From the NCBI GenBank assembly GCA_964486935.1, contig CAZAPG010000003.1:124001-188000 (forward strand): a DNA stretch of 64,000 nucleotides, in the 5' to 3' direction. This document shows positions 17,868-25,568 of the stretch, piece by piece; the first letter of the stretch is position 1; each line of letters begins with the position of its first letter. The translations under genes and the position numbers were made by a program. Below the pieces are notes generated by a model. It was not told the DNA's origin, searched no databases, and saw nothing but the letters and a program-made list of their open reading frames with translations. Origin of the DNA: CAZAPG01 sp964486935 (GTDB taxonomy: Bacteria; Chloroflexota; Anaerolineae; 4572-78; J111).

Positions 17868-18394
17868 CCAAATCTCAACCAGGGCGGCAACAGGTCGCTA
17901 ATGTTAATGACTTCTAAAAAGTGAGCCACCGCCAGTAAAAATATAATAATGAAGATGACCGCAATGGTGGCCGCAGCTACAGTAGCAAACCAAACCCGGC
18001 CGCTAATCGGCGCGTCCTCTTGTTCGGTTGCCGCTACCTGCTCCACCTCTATTTCAACAACTTCCTCGCGTGGAAATTCTCTGGTGGTGCTGCGCTCCGG
18101 GTCTTGAAATTTAACCTTAACAAAACCCAGTTCAATCAAATCATCATGGTACAGGCGGTGCGGCCCGTCAATCACCTTGCCATTAACGGCTGTGCCGCCT
18201 GGCCCGCCCAAATCCTGTAATATCCAGGTGTTATCTCGCAGCTCAAGGCTGGCGTGGCTGGGGTCGATATCGGGCGCATCCAAAATCAGGTGGTTATCCG
18301 CCCCGGAGCCAATTAATATATTATTTTCGGACAATTCAAAGGTTTCAAAAACCGTATTGTCGGCTGACTCATCGTAAATAATCAGTTTGGCCAA
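17864..18394 (-). CDS. FHA-domain protein with C-terminal membrane helix
   Basis: About 176 residues from a TTG at 18394, which has GAGGAG ten bases upstream. A longer frame from 18442 would translate the inverted repeat at 18419-18459, so I reject it. Residues 20-95 form a forkhead-associated phosphothreonine-binding domain: ILIGSGADNHLIL, DPSHASLEL, LQDLGGPGGTAVNG. The first conserved Gly-Arg is Gly-Ser here, which may weaken phosphopeptide binding. A Glu-rich linker leads to one hydrophobic helix near residues 135-160. It probably recruits a kinase substrate to the membrane; no kinase is nearby. Confidence 0.82.
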   Translation of the reverse strand: MAKLIIYDESADNTVFETFELSENNILIGSGADNHLILDAPDIDPSHASLELRDNTWILQDLGGPGGTAVNGKVIDGPHRLYHDDLIELGFVKVKFQDPERSTTREFPREEVVEIEVEQVAATEQEDAPISGRVWFATVAAATIAVIFIIIFLLAVAHFLEVINISDLLPPWLRFG

Positions 18395-18418
18395 AGTTCT
18401 GGCGCTCCTCTGTAAATA

Positions 18419-18459
18419 GGAGTCCAGAGCTTGCTCTGCCAAACCAAGGTTTGGACTCC
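18419..18459. repeat. Nested inverted repeat upstream of the FHA gene
   Basis: GGAGTCCA (18419-18426) pairs with TGGACTCC (18452-18459). Inside lie two smaller hairpins, CAGAG-CTTG-CTCTG and CCAAACC-AA-GGTTTGG; the second competes with the outer stem. The form is that of a short interspersed palindromic repeat. Confidence 0.75.
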
Positions 18460-18560
18460 ATTTTCATTCCTCGTTGCCGTCCCAAAGGGGCTGTCGCGCT
18501 CCCTTGAAAATAGTAACCCGCTTACTCTAACGGCACACTCTTAGCCAATTGGGACAAAAG

Positions 18561-20258
18561 TTAATTATGTTCTTCTTTTTGGTAATTGGCAAAATCGGGG
18601 TCGGTTTTGATAAATTCCAGAGCCGACGCCCGGCTGCTAACCTGGCCGGCGGCTTGCGCTTCTCTCAAACGGTTCAGCAGCGCGCCAATCAATCGCCCCT
18701 CGGATAGCCCCAACTCAATTAAATCTCGCCCGCCGAGCAGTAACGGCGGGTCAACCACCTCTTTTTGTTCAATATAAGCCTTAATCAATTGGCGCGACAC
18801 GCTCAATAGCGCCTCTGTTTCTTTTTGGCCCCGCCCCGCCGGGTAAGTGGCTCGATGGTCGGCCAGGGCATGCAGAGCGACTGCCACCCCGGCCTGAAAC
18901 GTGGCGCTGCCACAATCTCTAAAAAACCGGTACAGCGCCCGGCGGCTGACCTTTTTGGCCGAGGCCAAAGCCAATGGCCGCATGTGTTGGGCCACCACGG
19001 TTTGCGCAAAATCGGCGGCCTGGCGGCTAAAATGCAGGCGATTCAGAATCTGCCGGGCCAGGTTGGCGCTTTGCTGCTCGTGCCCCAAAAAGCGAGTCCG
19101 CACCTGTCCGGCTACAATTTCTTCGGTGCGGGTCAGCGGTTTGCCAATATCGTGCAGCAGCAGGGCCAGCGGCATTAAACTGCGCTGGGTAACGTTGCCG
19201 GCCAGGGATTCATTGAGCAACTGGTTGACCGGCTCCCGCAGCCGGGGTGGAATATCCGGCCAGCCGGACTGCTGGGCGTCGGCCCAAAAATCCAGGGCGG
19301 CAAGGGTGTGGCTGAACACGTCCAGATGATGCGGCGGGCCTTGCATTACCCCAACTGTTGCCTCAACTTCGGGCAGAAGATGGGGCAGAACATTTAGCCG
19401 GCGCAACATTTTTACGGCCCGGCCCGGCGCCGGGGTGTTGAGCAATTTCAGCAATTCGTCGCGCTGCCGTTCCGGCGAAACGCGCGTCAGGTGTGGCGCG
19501 GCCTGGGCGAGTAACTCTTCGGTACCGGCCTCGATAGAAAATTCAAGCTGGGCTGCCAGCCGAACAGCGCGTAACGTTCGCGCCGGGTCGCTTAAAAAAG
19601 AAGTGTCGGCGCAAACCCTTATTTGCCCGGCGGCCAAATCCTGGCGGCCCTGTAACGGGTCAATCAGTTGCAACGGGTCGAACAGGCTCAGGGCAATGGC
19701 GTTGATGGTGAAATCGCGGTCTTGTAAATCAGCTTCAAGCGAGGGGCCGCGGAAGGTGGCAAAATCCAGGTAGATTTGGGCGGCGTTAGCCGGTTGGTAC
19801 ACAACCCGGCCTGTGCCGCGTTGCGGGTCAAGTGGGTAAAAGGCGGCGTTCAACGCATTGGCTACCTGCCGGGCTATGGCCAGACCATCGCCGGGGATGG
19901 CAAAATCAAAATCGACAATGTTTTCCCGCGCCAGCAGCAGGTCTCGCACCGGCCCGCCCACCAGATAGGCTTCAATTTGGCGGTCGCGCAAAATATCAAG
20001 GGTTTGTTGCAACAGAGGGTAACGGGGCAACTGGGCGGCTATTTTTGACACGCTGGTTTCGGCGTGAGGTTGGGTGAGTTGACCGTTGGCATCAACAAAC
20101 CACAGTTCCGGCTTGTCTTTGGGGCGAACTTGTTTGGCGGCGCGCTGGGCCTGCTGCCGGGTGAGGCCGCTGCCAATCACCCGCCCTTGCACCAGCGCCA
20201 CCCACCGGTTGGCGTATGGGGTAAAATCGGGCCGGTTGGTTGACTCGCTGCTCTTCAT
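18561..20258 (-). CDS. tRNA nucleotidyltransferase (CCA-adding)/poly(A) polymerase-family enzyme with HD domain
   Basis: About 565 residues. An N-terminal 70-residue domain (YANRWVALVQGRVIGSG, DUF5678-like) precedes the polymerase-beta head. That head has YLVGGPVRDLLL, the metal aspartates in DFDFAIPGDG and RDFTINAIAL. The neck/RNA-binding domain has DPARTLRAVRLAAQ. A C-terminal HD phosphohydrolase domain shows LLHDIGKP. It should repair or add the tRNA 3' CCA; whether it adds C, A or both cannot be read. Two ATGs lie in tandem. I favour 20258 because GAGG sits five bases before it. It follows a small membrane-protein gene by a few bases. Confidence 0.87.
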   Translation of the reverse strand: MKSSESTNRPDFTPYANRWVALVQGRVIGSGLTRQQAQRAAKQVRPKDKPELWFVDANGQLTQPHAETSVSKIAAQLPRYPLLQQTLDILRDRQIEAYLVGGPVRDLLLARENIVDFDFAIPGDGLAIARQVANALNAAFYPLDPQRGTGRVVYQPANAAQIYLDFATFRGPSLEADLQDRDFTINAIALSLFDPLQLIDPLQGRQDLAAGQIRVCADTSFLSDPARTLRAVRLAAQLEFSIEAGTEELLAQAAPHLTRVSPERQRDELLKLLNTPAPGRAVKMLRRLNVLPHLLPEVEATVGVMQGPPHHLDVFSHTLAALDFWADAQQSGWPDIPPRLREPVNQLLNESLAGNVTQRSLMPLALLLHDIGKPLTRTEEIVAGQVRTRFLGHEQQSANLARQILNRLHFSRQAADFAQTVVAQHMRPLALASAKKVSRRALYRFFRDCGSATFQAGVAVALHALADHRATYPAGRGQKETEALLSVSRQLIKAYIEQKEVVDPPLLLGGRDLIELGLSEGRLIGALLNRLREAQAAGQVSSRASALEFIKTDPDFANYQKEEHN

Positions 20259-20265
20259 CATATCC

Positions 20266-20433
20266 TCAAGGCATACCTAAACTGCACTCGCCCGGCTCTA
20301 TGCTCTCCACCAAACAGATTATATATTGAGGCCCGCCAATGGCTTGCCAGCCGTAGCACAGCAGAAAAGTTAGCAAAATAAGCAGAGCTATCCAAATAGT
20401 CACTCGCGCCAGGAATTGGCGAATTTTCTTCAA
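20266..20433 (-). CDS. Small single-pass membrane protein, 55 residues
   Basis: Unrecognised small ORF read from a TTG at 20433, with GAGG five bases upstream. It begins MKKIRQFLARV, then one hydrophobic helix (TIWIALLILLTFLLCYGW), then a short Cys-containing tail ending CSLGMP. The positive N terminus and single helix fit a small inner-membrane protein with the tail outside. Its TGA lies just before the start of the CCA-adding gene, so the two may share a transcript. It is supported only by ribosome-binding site, spacing and composition; no homologue was recognised. Confidence 0.5.
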   Translation of the reverse strand: MKKIRQFLARVTIWIALLILLTFLLCYGWQAIGGPQYIICLVESIEPGECSLGMP

Positions 20434-20512
20434 TGAAGCCTCGTTGATGGCCGGGGTTTTTCTATTATACTGTTATCTGCGTTGGATGAAAGTATGCGTA
20501 GACCCAATTTTC

Positions 20513-20533
20513 AGACCTTGTTTAACAAGGTCT
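20513..20533. repeat. Perfect 8-bp inverted repeat
   Basis: AGACCTTG-TTTAA-CAAGGTCT lies between the leftward small-protein/CCA operon and the sucCD terminator. There is no T-run on either side, so it is more likely an operator or RNA hairpin than a terminator. Confidence 0.5.
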
Positions 20534-20572
20534 TGTCTCCACTGAGTATGATGGGGCAATGAATTTGAATCA

Positions 20573-20604
20573 GAAAAGGGCCGGCCAAATATCGGCCAGC
20601 CCTT
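20573..20604 (-). terminator. Rho-independent terminator of sucCD
   Basis: Read leftward, the 11-bp stem (AAGGGCTGGCC with GGCCGGCCCTT, one mismatch) closes a short loop and is followed by TTTTCTG. It lies 20 bp after the sucD stop. Confidence 0.8.
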
Positions 20605-20623
20605 GGAGTTGACGGTTGCTGTC

Positions 20624-21493
20624 TTATTTCAACAATTCGGCTACAATCGTTGCAACTTCTTCGGGTTGCTGGGCTACTTTAACGCCGACAGCTTCAAAGG
20701 CTTTGATTTTTTCGGCAGCGGTGCCTTCGCCGCCCTGAATGATAGCCCCGGCGTGGCCCATCCGTTTGCCCGGCGGGGCGGTTCTGCCGGCAATAAAGGC
20801 GGTGACGGGTTTGGTCATATTTTCGGCAATGTAGCGAGCGGCCATCTGCTCGTCGGTGCCGCCAATTTCACCAATGAGCACTACCTGGTCGGTTAGCGGG
20901 TCGCTTTCAAACAACTGCAAAATATCAATAAAAGTGCTGCCAATAATCGGGTCGCCGCCAATGCCTACGGCGGTACTCTGGCCAATGCCTGTGTCGGTGA
21001 GGGCCTGCACCACTTCATAAGTCAGCGTGCCGCTGCGAGAGACCAACCCCACGTTGCCGGCTTTGTGAATATGGCCGGGCATAATGCCCACTTTAGCCTC
21101 GCCGGGGGTAATCAGGCCGGGGCAGTTGGGGCCGATGAGTCGGGTGTCAAAATTTTTCAGAAAGCTCTGCACCCGCACCATATCCAGCACGGGAATGCCT
21201 TCGGTAATGCAAACAACCAGTTTTACCCCGGCATCGGCAGATTCCATAATGGCGTCTGCGGCAAAGCGAGCCGGCACGTAGATGATGCTGGCGTTGGCTT
21301 CGGTGGCGTTGACGGCTTCTTTGACGGTATCAAATACGGGCACGCCGTGAACCCACTCGCCGCCCTTGCCGGGGGTAACGCCGGCCACCACATTGGTGCC
21401 GTAATCAATCATTTGCTGGGTATGAAACGCGCCTTCGCGCCCCGTAATGCCCTGGACCAGTAATCGCGTGCTTTTTCCAACCAGAATACTCAT
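20624..21493 (-). CDS. sucD: Succinyl-CoA synthetase (ADP/GDP-forming) alpha subunit
   Basis: TCA-cycle enzyme subunit of 289 residues, the standard length. It binds CoA through its N-terminal Rossmann domain (VQGITGREGAFHTQQM) and carries the phosphohistidine that relays phosphate from succinyl phosphate to ADP or GDP. The active-site histidine is in MGHAGAIIQGGEGTA. The ligase signature GPNCPGLITPGEAKVGIMPG is also complete. Its ATG overlaps the sucC stop by one base (TAATG), so the two are translationally coupled. The sucCD pair is monocistronic with its own terminator. Confidence 0.97.
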   Translation of the reverse strand: MSILVGKSTRLLVQGITGREGAFHTQQMIDYGTNVVAGVTPGKGGEWVHGVPVFDTVKEAVNATEANASIIYVPARFAADAIMESADAGVKLVVCITEGIPVLDMVRVQSFLKNFDTRLIGPNCPGLITPGEAKVGIMPGHIHKAGNVGLVSRSGTLTYEVVQALTDTGIGQSTAVGIGGDPIIGSTFIDILQLFESDPLTDQVVLIGEIGGTDEQMAARYIAENMTKPVTAFIAGRTAPPGKRMGHAGAIIQGGEGTAAEKIKAFEAVGVKVAQQPEEVATIVAELLK

Positions 21494-22632
21494 TATCTTG
21501 CTCCTTTCGCCAGGTCTACGGCAATTTTGGCGGCTTCGCCCAAACTAGAGGCGCTGGGGAAGTTGGCTTCGGCCAATATTTGTCGACCTTCTTCTTCGTT
21601 GGTGCCAACCAGCCGGGCTACCATGGGCACGTTGGTTTTTACCTCTTTAAGCGCCTCTAAAATGCCACGGGCTACTTCATCGCAGCGGGTAATGCCGCCA
21701 AAAATATTAAAGAGAACGCTTTTCACTTTGGGGTCGCTCAAAATAATGCGCAGGGCTGCCGCCACTTTATCAGATTTGGCCCCGCCGCCAATATCGAGGA
21801 AGTTGGCCGGTTCGCCGCCGTAATGTTTAACAATGTCCATAGTGGCCATGGCCAGCCCGGCCCCGTTGACCATGCAGCCAATTTCACCATCCAGCTTAAC
21901 AAAGCTCAACCCGGCCAGCCTGGCCTCTCGCTCCGAGGGGGTCTCTTCCTGCACGTCGCGCATTTCAGATAAATCGGGGTGGCGGTAAAGGGCGTTATCA
22001 TCCAGCACAATTTTGCCGTCAACGGCCAGCAGTTTGTCATCGCCGGTAATAACCAGCGGGTTGATTTCGGCCAGGCTGGCATCGGTATCGACAAATGATT
22101 GGTACAGCCCTTTGAGAATCGTCATAAATTGGCCCACATACGCCCGGCGAAGGCCCAGGTCAAAGGCCAGATTGCGGGCATGATAATCCATCAGCCCAAT
22201 TTGAGGGTCAACCGGCAGGCGTTTGATGGCCTCGGGGTTGGTTTTGGCCACTTCTTCAATTTCAACGCCGCCTTCGGCCGAGGCTATAATTACCGGTTTT
22301 TGCAGGGCGCGGTCAATAACAATGCCAAGATAAATTTCTTCTTCAATATCGGCGGCCTGGTCAACCAGTACTTTGTCAACCGTCAGGCCCTTGATGTCCA
22401 TTCCTAAAATCTGGTCGGCCATCTCTTCGGCTTCGTCGGGGGTTTTGGCTACTTTTACCCCGCCGGCCTTGCCTCGACCACCCACCAGTACCTGGCTTTT
22501 TATGACCACCGACCCACTCAGTTTCTTGGCAATTTCTCTGGCCTGGTCGGGCGTGGTTGCCACTTCGCCGTTGGGGATGGGCACGTTGTGTTGAGCAAAA
22601 ATACGTTTTGATTGGTACTCGTGAAGCTTCAC
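21493..22632 (-). CDS. sucC: Succinyl-CoA synthetase beta subunit
   Basis: ATP-grasp subunit of 379 residues that forms the alpha2beta2 or alpha-beta enzyme with SucD. Motifs include KLHEYQSKRIF at the N terminus, VGGRGKAGGVKVAK in the grasp domain, FLDIGGGAKSDKVAAAL, and LFNIFGGITRCDEVARGI. The start is a GTG, with AGGAGG six bases upstream. The nearer ATG is out of frame and is followed at once by TGA (ATGTGA), overlapping the true start. The bases at the start form a 12-bp palindrome (GTGAAGCTTCAC) that could fold over the initiation site. Confidence 0.96.
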   Translation of the reverse strand: MKLHEYQSKRIFAQHNVPIPNGEVATTPDQAREIAKKLSGSVVIKSQVLVGGRGKAGGVKVAKTPDEAEEMADQILGMDIKGLTVDKVLVDQAADIEEEIYLGIVIDRALQKPVIIASAEGGVEIEEVAKTNPEAIKRLPVDPQIGLMDYHARNLAFDLGLRRAYVGQFMTILKGLYQSFVDTDASLAEINPLVITGDDKLLAVDGKIVLDDNALYRHPDLSEMRDVQEETPSEREARLAGLSFVKLDGEIGCMVNGAGLAMATMDIVKHYGGEPANFLDIGGGAKSDKVAAALRIILSDPKVKSVLFNIFGGITRCDEVARGILEALKEVKTNVPMVARLVGTNEEEGRQILAEANFPSASSLGEAAKIAVDLAKGAR

Positions 22633-22779
22633 ATGTAACCTCCTTGTTGTATGAATTTACGTGGAATTTGAGGCGTATTTTTCGGGTCAAAATACTCACG
22701 CATTATACCACAATTTCCACTCACTACCTATTGAGAAACCAAAAAGGGGTGTGTTTGAAGTTTGGCGTAAAACCGGTCA

Positions 22780-22809
22780 TTGACGCCTGTTTATGGGGCG
22801 TGATATAAT
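22780..22809 (+). promoter_or_regulatory. Sigma-70-type promoter
   Basis: TTGACG (22780-22785), an 18-bp spacer and TATAAT (22804-22809) lie 30 bp before the PaaK-like gene's ATG. This is close to the consensus for a housekeeping sigma factor. Confidence 0.75.
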
Positions 22810-22838
22810 CGCCTCAATACCAGGCAGGGGGTGGATGC

Positions 22839-24044
22839 ATGTCGCTAAATCAGCAGCTTAGAGAAATTATTGCCTACGGCTATCAACACGCGCCGGCGCT
22901 ACAACGGATAATGGCTGAAGCCGGCCTCACGCCCGCCGATATCCAATCTGTGGCCGACCTGCCCAAAATTCCAATAACAAGTAAAGACCGGCTGCTGCAA
23001 ATGCAGCGGCAAGAGCCTCCCTTTGGTGGCTGGCTGGCCGCGCCGCTCCACAAAATTCAGCGCATTTTTGTGTCGCCCGGCCCCATTTTTGAGCCGGAGG
23101 CGGCGCTGGAGCAATGGGATTTGGGGGCGCTAACCGCCATTGGCCTTGGCCCTGGCGATATTGTGCTCAATACGTTCGCCTATCATTGGGTTTCGGCCGG
23201 GTTGTTTATTGATGCGGCCACCCGCGCTCTGGGAGCTACGGTTGTCCCCACCGGCCCCGGCAGCACCGAACATGTGCTAAATATAATGATGACGTTGCAG
23301 ACAACCGGCTATCTGGGCACGCCCAGTTTTTTAAAGATTATTCTGGACAAAGCCGAAGAGTTGGGCGTTGCCCGGCAAAATATCCCCGTTAAGAAGTGCT
23401 TTTTCTCAGCCGAGCCTTATCCCCCCTCGCTGCGGTCAACCTTTGAGCAGCAGTATGGCATGGTGACTGCCGGCGCCTACGCCACCGCCGAATTGGGGAT
23501 TGTTGCGTATGACCACACCGGCGACCCGTCGGCCTGGAAGCTGGTGCGCCATCTGATTGTAGAAATTGCCGACCTGGAAACGGGTGAGCCGGTTCCGCCG
23601 GGCCAGCCGGGGCAGGTGGTTGTGACCACCTTTAACAAGGCTTATCCGCTGGTGCGCTTTGGCCTGGGCGATTTGAGCGCTTTTGTGGGCCAGCCCGATG
23701 CCGAGGGTTTCTACACCCACATCAAGGGCTGGCTGGGCCGGGTGGGCGATGCAGTCAAAGTGCGGGGAATGTTTTTGCATCCCCTGCAACTCAAGCAGGC
23801 GGTGGCCCGCTTTGAGGAAACAGGGAATGTTCAGGCCATTGTCACCCGGCCTCAAACGCGAGATTATGTAACGTTGCGGGTCGAACTGGACAATGCCGGA
23901 GTTGACCAAACCACTCTGGCCGACGAAGTGGCAGCCGCCGTGAGTCAGGCCTGTCGCCTGCGGGTTGATGAGGTGGAATTTGTGCCGCCTGGCGCTATCG
24001 AGACCTCGGCGCGGGTAGTGGTGGATAAGCGCGATTGGCAATAA
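22839..24044 (+). CDS. Phenylacetate-CoA ligase-like adenylate-forming enzyme (PaaK family)
   Basis: ANL-type ligase of 401 residues, slightly shorter than typical PaaK (about 430). Family features are LPKIPITSKDRLLQM near residue 45, the AMP-binding region with AYATAELGIVAYD, and the C-terminal hinge GRVGDAVKVRGMFLHP. The Ser/Thr/Gly-rich phosphate loop is not canonical and may be VSPGPIFEPEAALEQ or TGPGSTEHV. It has its own strong promoter and terminator, so it is a single-gene unit. An aromatic or other aryl acid is the family expectation; no catabolic paa genes are nearby. Confidence 0.82.
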   Translation: MSLNQQLREIIAYGYQHAPALQRIMAEAGLTPADIQSVADLPKIPITSKDRLLQMQRQEPPFGGWLAAPLHKIQRIFVSPGPIFEPEAALEQWDLGALTAIGLGPGDIVLNTFAYHWVSAGLFIDAATRALGATVVPTGPGSTEHVLNIMMTLQTTGYLGTPSFLKIILDKAEELGVARQNIPVKKCFFSAEPYPPSLRSTFEQQYGMVTAGAYATAELGIVAYDHTGDPSAWKLVRHLIVEIADLETGEPVPPGQPGQVVVTTFNKAYPLVRFGLGDLSAFVGQPDAEGFYTHIKGWLGRVGDAVKVRGMFLHPLQLKQAVARFEETGNVQAIVTRPQTRDYVTLRVELDNAGVDQTTLADEVAAAVSQACRLRVDEVEFVPPGAIETSARVVVDKRDWQ

Positions 24045-24070
24045 TCAATTGCGTAATATCGCTGATTTTG

Positions 24071-24096
24071 GCCCCGGAAACGGGGCTTTTTCTTTT
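24071..24096 (+). terminator. Rho-independent terminator
   Basis: GCCCCG-GAAA-CGGGGC with a stable GNRA-type loop, followed by TTTTTCTTTT, 26 bp after the PaaK-like gene. This is a textbook rightward terminator. Confidence 0.93.
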
Positions 24097-24112
24097 CAAC
24101 CGGCCGCCATAT

Positions 24113-24140
24113 TTGCGACACCCTGCGCTTGGGCTATAAT
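24113..24140 (+). promoter_or_regulatory. Sigma-70-type promoter for the glycosyltransferase
   Basis: TTGCGA (24113), a 16-bp spacer and TATAAT (24135-24140) lie 35 bp before the ATG at 24175. The -10 box is perfect and the -35 box weaker. Confidence 0.6.
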
Positions 24141-24174
24141 CCTCTTTTTGTAACCCTTTTAGCGAGTTATTCAG

Positions 24175-24873
24175 ATGAAGCTTTCTATTGTAATGCCCTG
24201 TTACAACGAGCGGCACACGATTGAAATTATTATCCAAAAAGTAATGGCGGTGCAACTGCCCATCGAGCGCGAGTTGGTTATTGTTGACGACTGCTCTACC
24301 GATGGCACCAGAGAATACTTGAGCAAGTTGGACAATTGCGAGTCGATAAAAATAATATTTCAAAATCAGAACCGGGGTAAAGGCGCTGCCTTGCGAACCG
24401 GTTTTGCGCAGGCCTCTGGCGATTTGATTATTGTGCAAGATGCCGATTTGGAATATGAACCTGATGAATACCCCAAACTGCTCAAACCCATTCTGGATGG
24501 CAAGGCCGATGTGGTCTATGGTTCTCGCTTTGTAGGGGGCGAGAGCCATCGGGTGCTCTATTTTTGGCATTCGTTAGGCAATCGGTTTTTAACATTTCTG
24601 TCAAATATGTTTACCAACCTCAACCTTACCGATATGGAGGTGTGCTACAAGGTCTTCAAAAGGAGCATTCTGGAACAAATTGAACTTAAGGAAGATCGCT
24701 TTGGCTTTGAGCCGGAATTCACCGCCAAAATTGCGGCGCTGGATTGCGTAATTTACGAGGTGGGGATTTCTTACTATGGCCGCACCTACGAAGAAGGCAA
24801 AAAAATTAATTGGAAAGATGGGGTGCGGGCAGTTTACGTTATTCTTAAATATGGTATTATCAGGCGGCAATAA
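24175..24873 (+). CDS. Dolichol-phosphate-mannose-synthase-like glycosyltransferase (GT2)
   Basis: GT-A enzyme of 232 residues in the DPM1/GtrB group, which moves a sugar from a nucleotide donor to a polyprenyl phosphate. Visible motifs are LSIVMPCYNERHTIE, IVDDCSTDGT, NRGKGAALRTGFA, the metal site VQDADLEY, and VVYGSRFVGG. It lacks the C-terminal membrane helices found in GtrB, so it is soluble or peripheral, like bacterial Ppm1-type enzymes. It is monocistronic between its own promoter and that of the GbsR-type gene. Confidence 0.9.
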   Translation: MKLSIVMPCYNERHTIEIIIQKVMAVQLPIERELVIVDDCSTDGTREYLSKLDNCESIKIIFQNQNRGKGAALRTGFAQASGDLIIVQDADLEYEPDEYPKLLKPILDGKADVVYGSRFVGGESHRVLYFWHSLGNRFLTFLSNMFTNLNLTDMEVCYKVFKRSILEQIELKEDRFGFEPEFTAKIAALDCVIYEVGISYYGRTYEEGKKINWKDGVRAVYVILKYGIIRRQ

Positions 24874-24886
24874 TCACTTTGCTTTA

Positions 24887-24915
24887 TTGACACTCAACCC
24901 CTCGCGTGCTACAAT
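24887..24915 (+). promoter_or_regulatory. Sigma-70-type promoter for the GbsR-type regulator
   Basis: Perfect TTGACA (24887-24892), a 17-bp spacer and TACAAT (24910-24915) lie 35 bp before the regulator's ATG. Box quality and spacing are near consensus. Confidence 0.78.
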
Positions 24916-24950
24916 CATTTCAGTAACTTCTGAACTCTCGGAAAAACCGA

Positions 24951-25478
24951 ATGCCATCTTTAGAACAAGTAAGAGAAAAATTTATTCTGCATTGGGGCGA
25001 AATGGGGTCGTTATGGGGTATCAACCGCACAATGGCCCAGGTACACGCCCTGTTATTTATCTCGCCGGAGCCGCTATCGGCCAATGAAATTATGGACGAC
25101 CTGCAAATCAGTCGCGGTAACGTCAGTATGGCTCTTAGAGAGCTGATTGCCTGGGGTATAGTAAACCGGGTTCACATCAAAGGCGAGCGGCGCGAATATT
25201 ACACCACCGAAAAAGATGTCTGGACAATGTTTAGGGTTATTGCCCGCGAGCGCAAAAAACGAGAGGTTGACCCCACCATCAACGTGCTGCGCGATAGTAT
25301 GGCTCAACTCAGCGCAATGCCCAAAACCGAAGGGCAATACGAAAGAGAACAAATCAAAAGCCTGCTTGACTTTTTTGAAACCGGCGTGCAAATTTACGAG
25401 GAACTGGAAGCCAGAAACCCCAATAGTCTTCTTAAGCTGCTGGCCTCGGCCTTAAAGTTAAAAAACCTGTCTTTTTAA
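24951..25478 (+). CDS. GbsR/MarR-type winged-helix transcriptional regulator
   Basis: 175-residue DNA-binding protein. The N-terminal WGEMGSLWGINRTMAQVHALLF and winged-helix region LSANEIMDDLQISRGNVSMAL followed by LIAWGIVNRVHIKGERREYY fit the GbsR branch of MarR-like regulators, known for choline/betaine control. The C-terminal half is helical and Lys/Glu-rich and probably mediates dimerisation. It has a strong promoter of its own. A possible operator lies just after the gene (25487-25506), in front of the methyltransferase gene, suggesting that gene as a target. The ligand is unknown. Confidence 0.83.
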   Translation: MPSLEQVREKFILHWGEMGSLWGINRTMAQVHALLFISPEPLSANEIMDDLQISRGNVSMALRELIAWGIVNRVHIKGERREYYTTEKDVWTMFRVIARERKKREVDPTINVLRDSMAQLSAMPKTEGQYEREQIKSLLDFFETGVQIYEELEARNPNSLLKLLASALKLKNLSF

Positions 25479-25486
25479 TTAGAAAA

Positions 25487-25506
25487 ATGAACTCAATTTT
25501 GTTCAT
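25487..25506. promoter_or_regulatory. Candidate operator (inverted repeat)
   Basis: ATGAAC (25487-25492) and GTTCAT (25501-25506) flank an AT-rich 8-bp spacer, between the regulator and the methyltransferase gene. Spacing suits a dimeric winged-helix protein. This is a positional inference only. Confidence 0.4.
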
Positions 25507-25568
25507 AACTTTCATTTTTTTCTAAAATCTATGAAATATAGGCGCTCTCCATCTCAGGGAGAAGGTTA

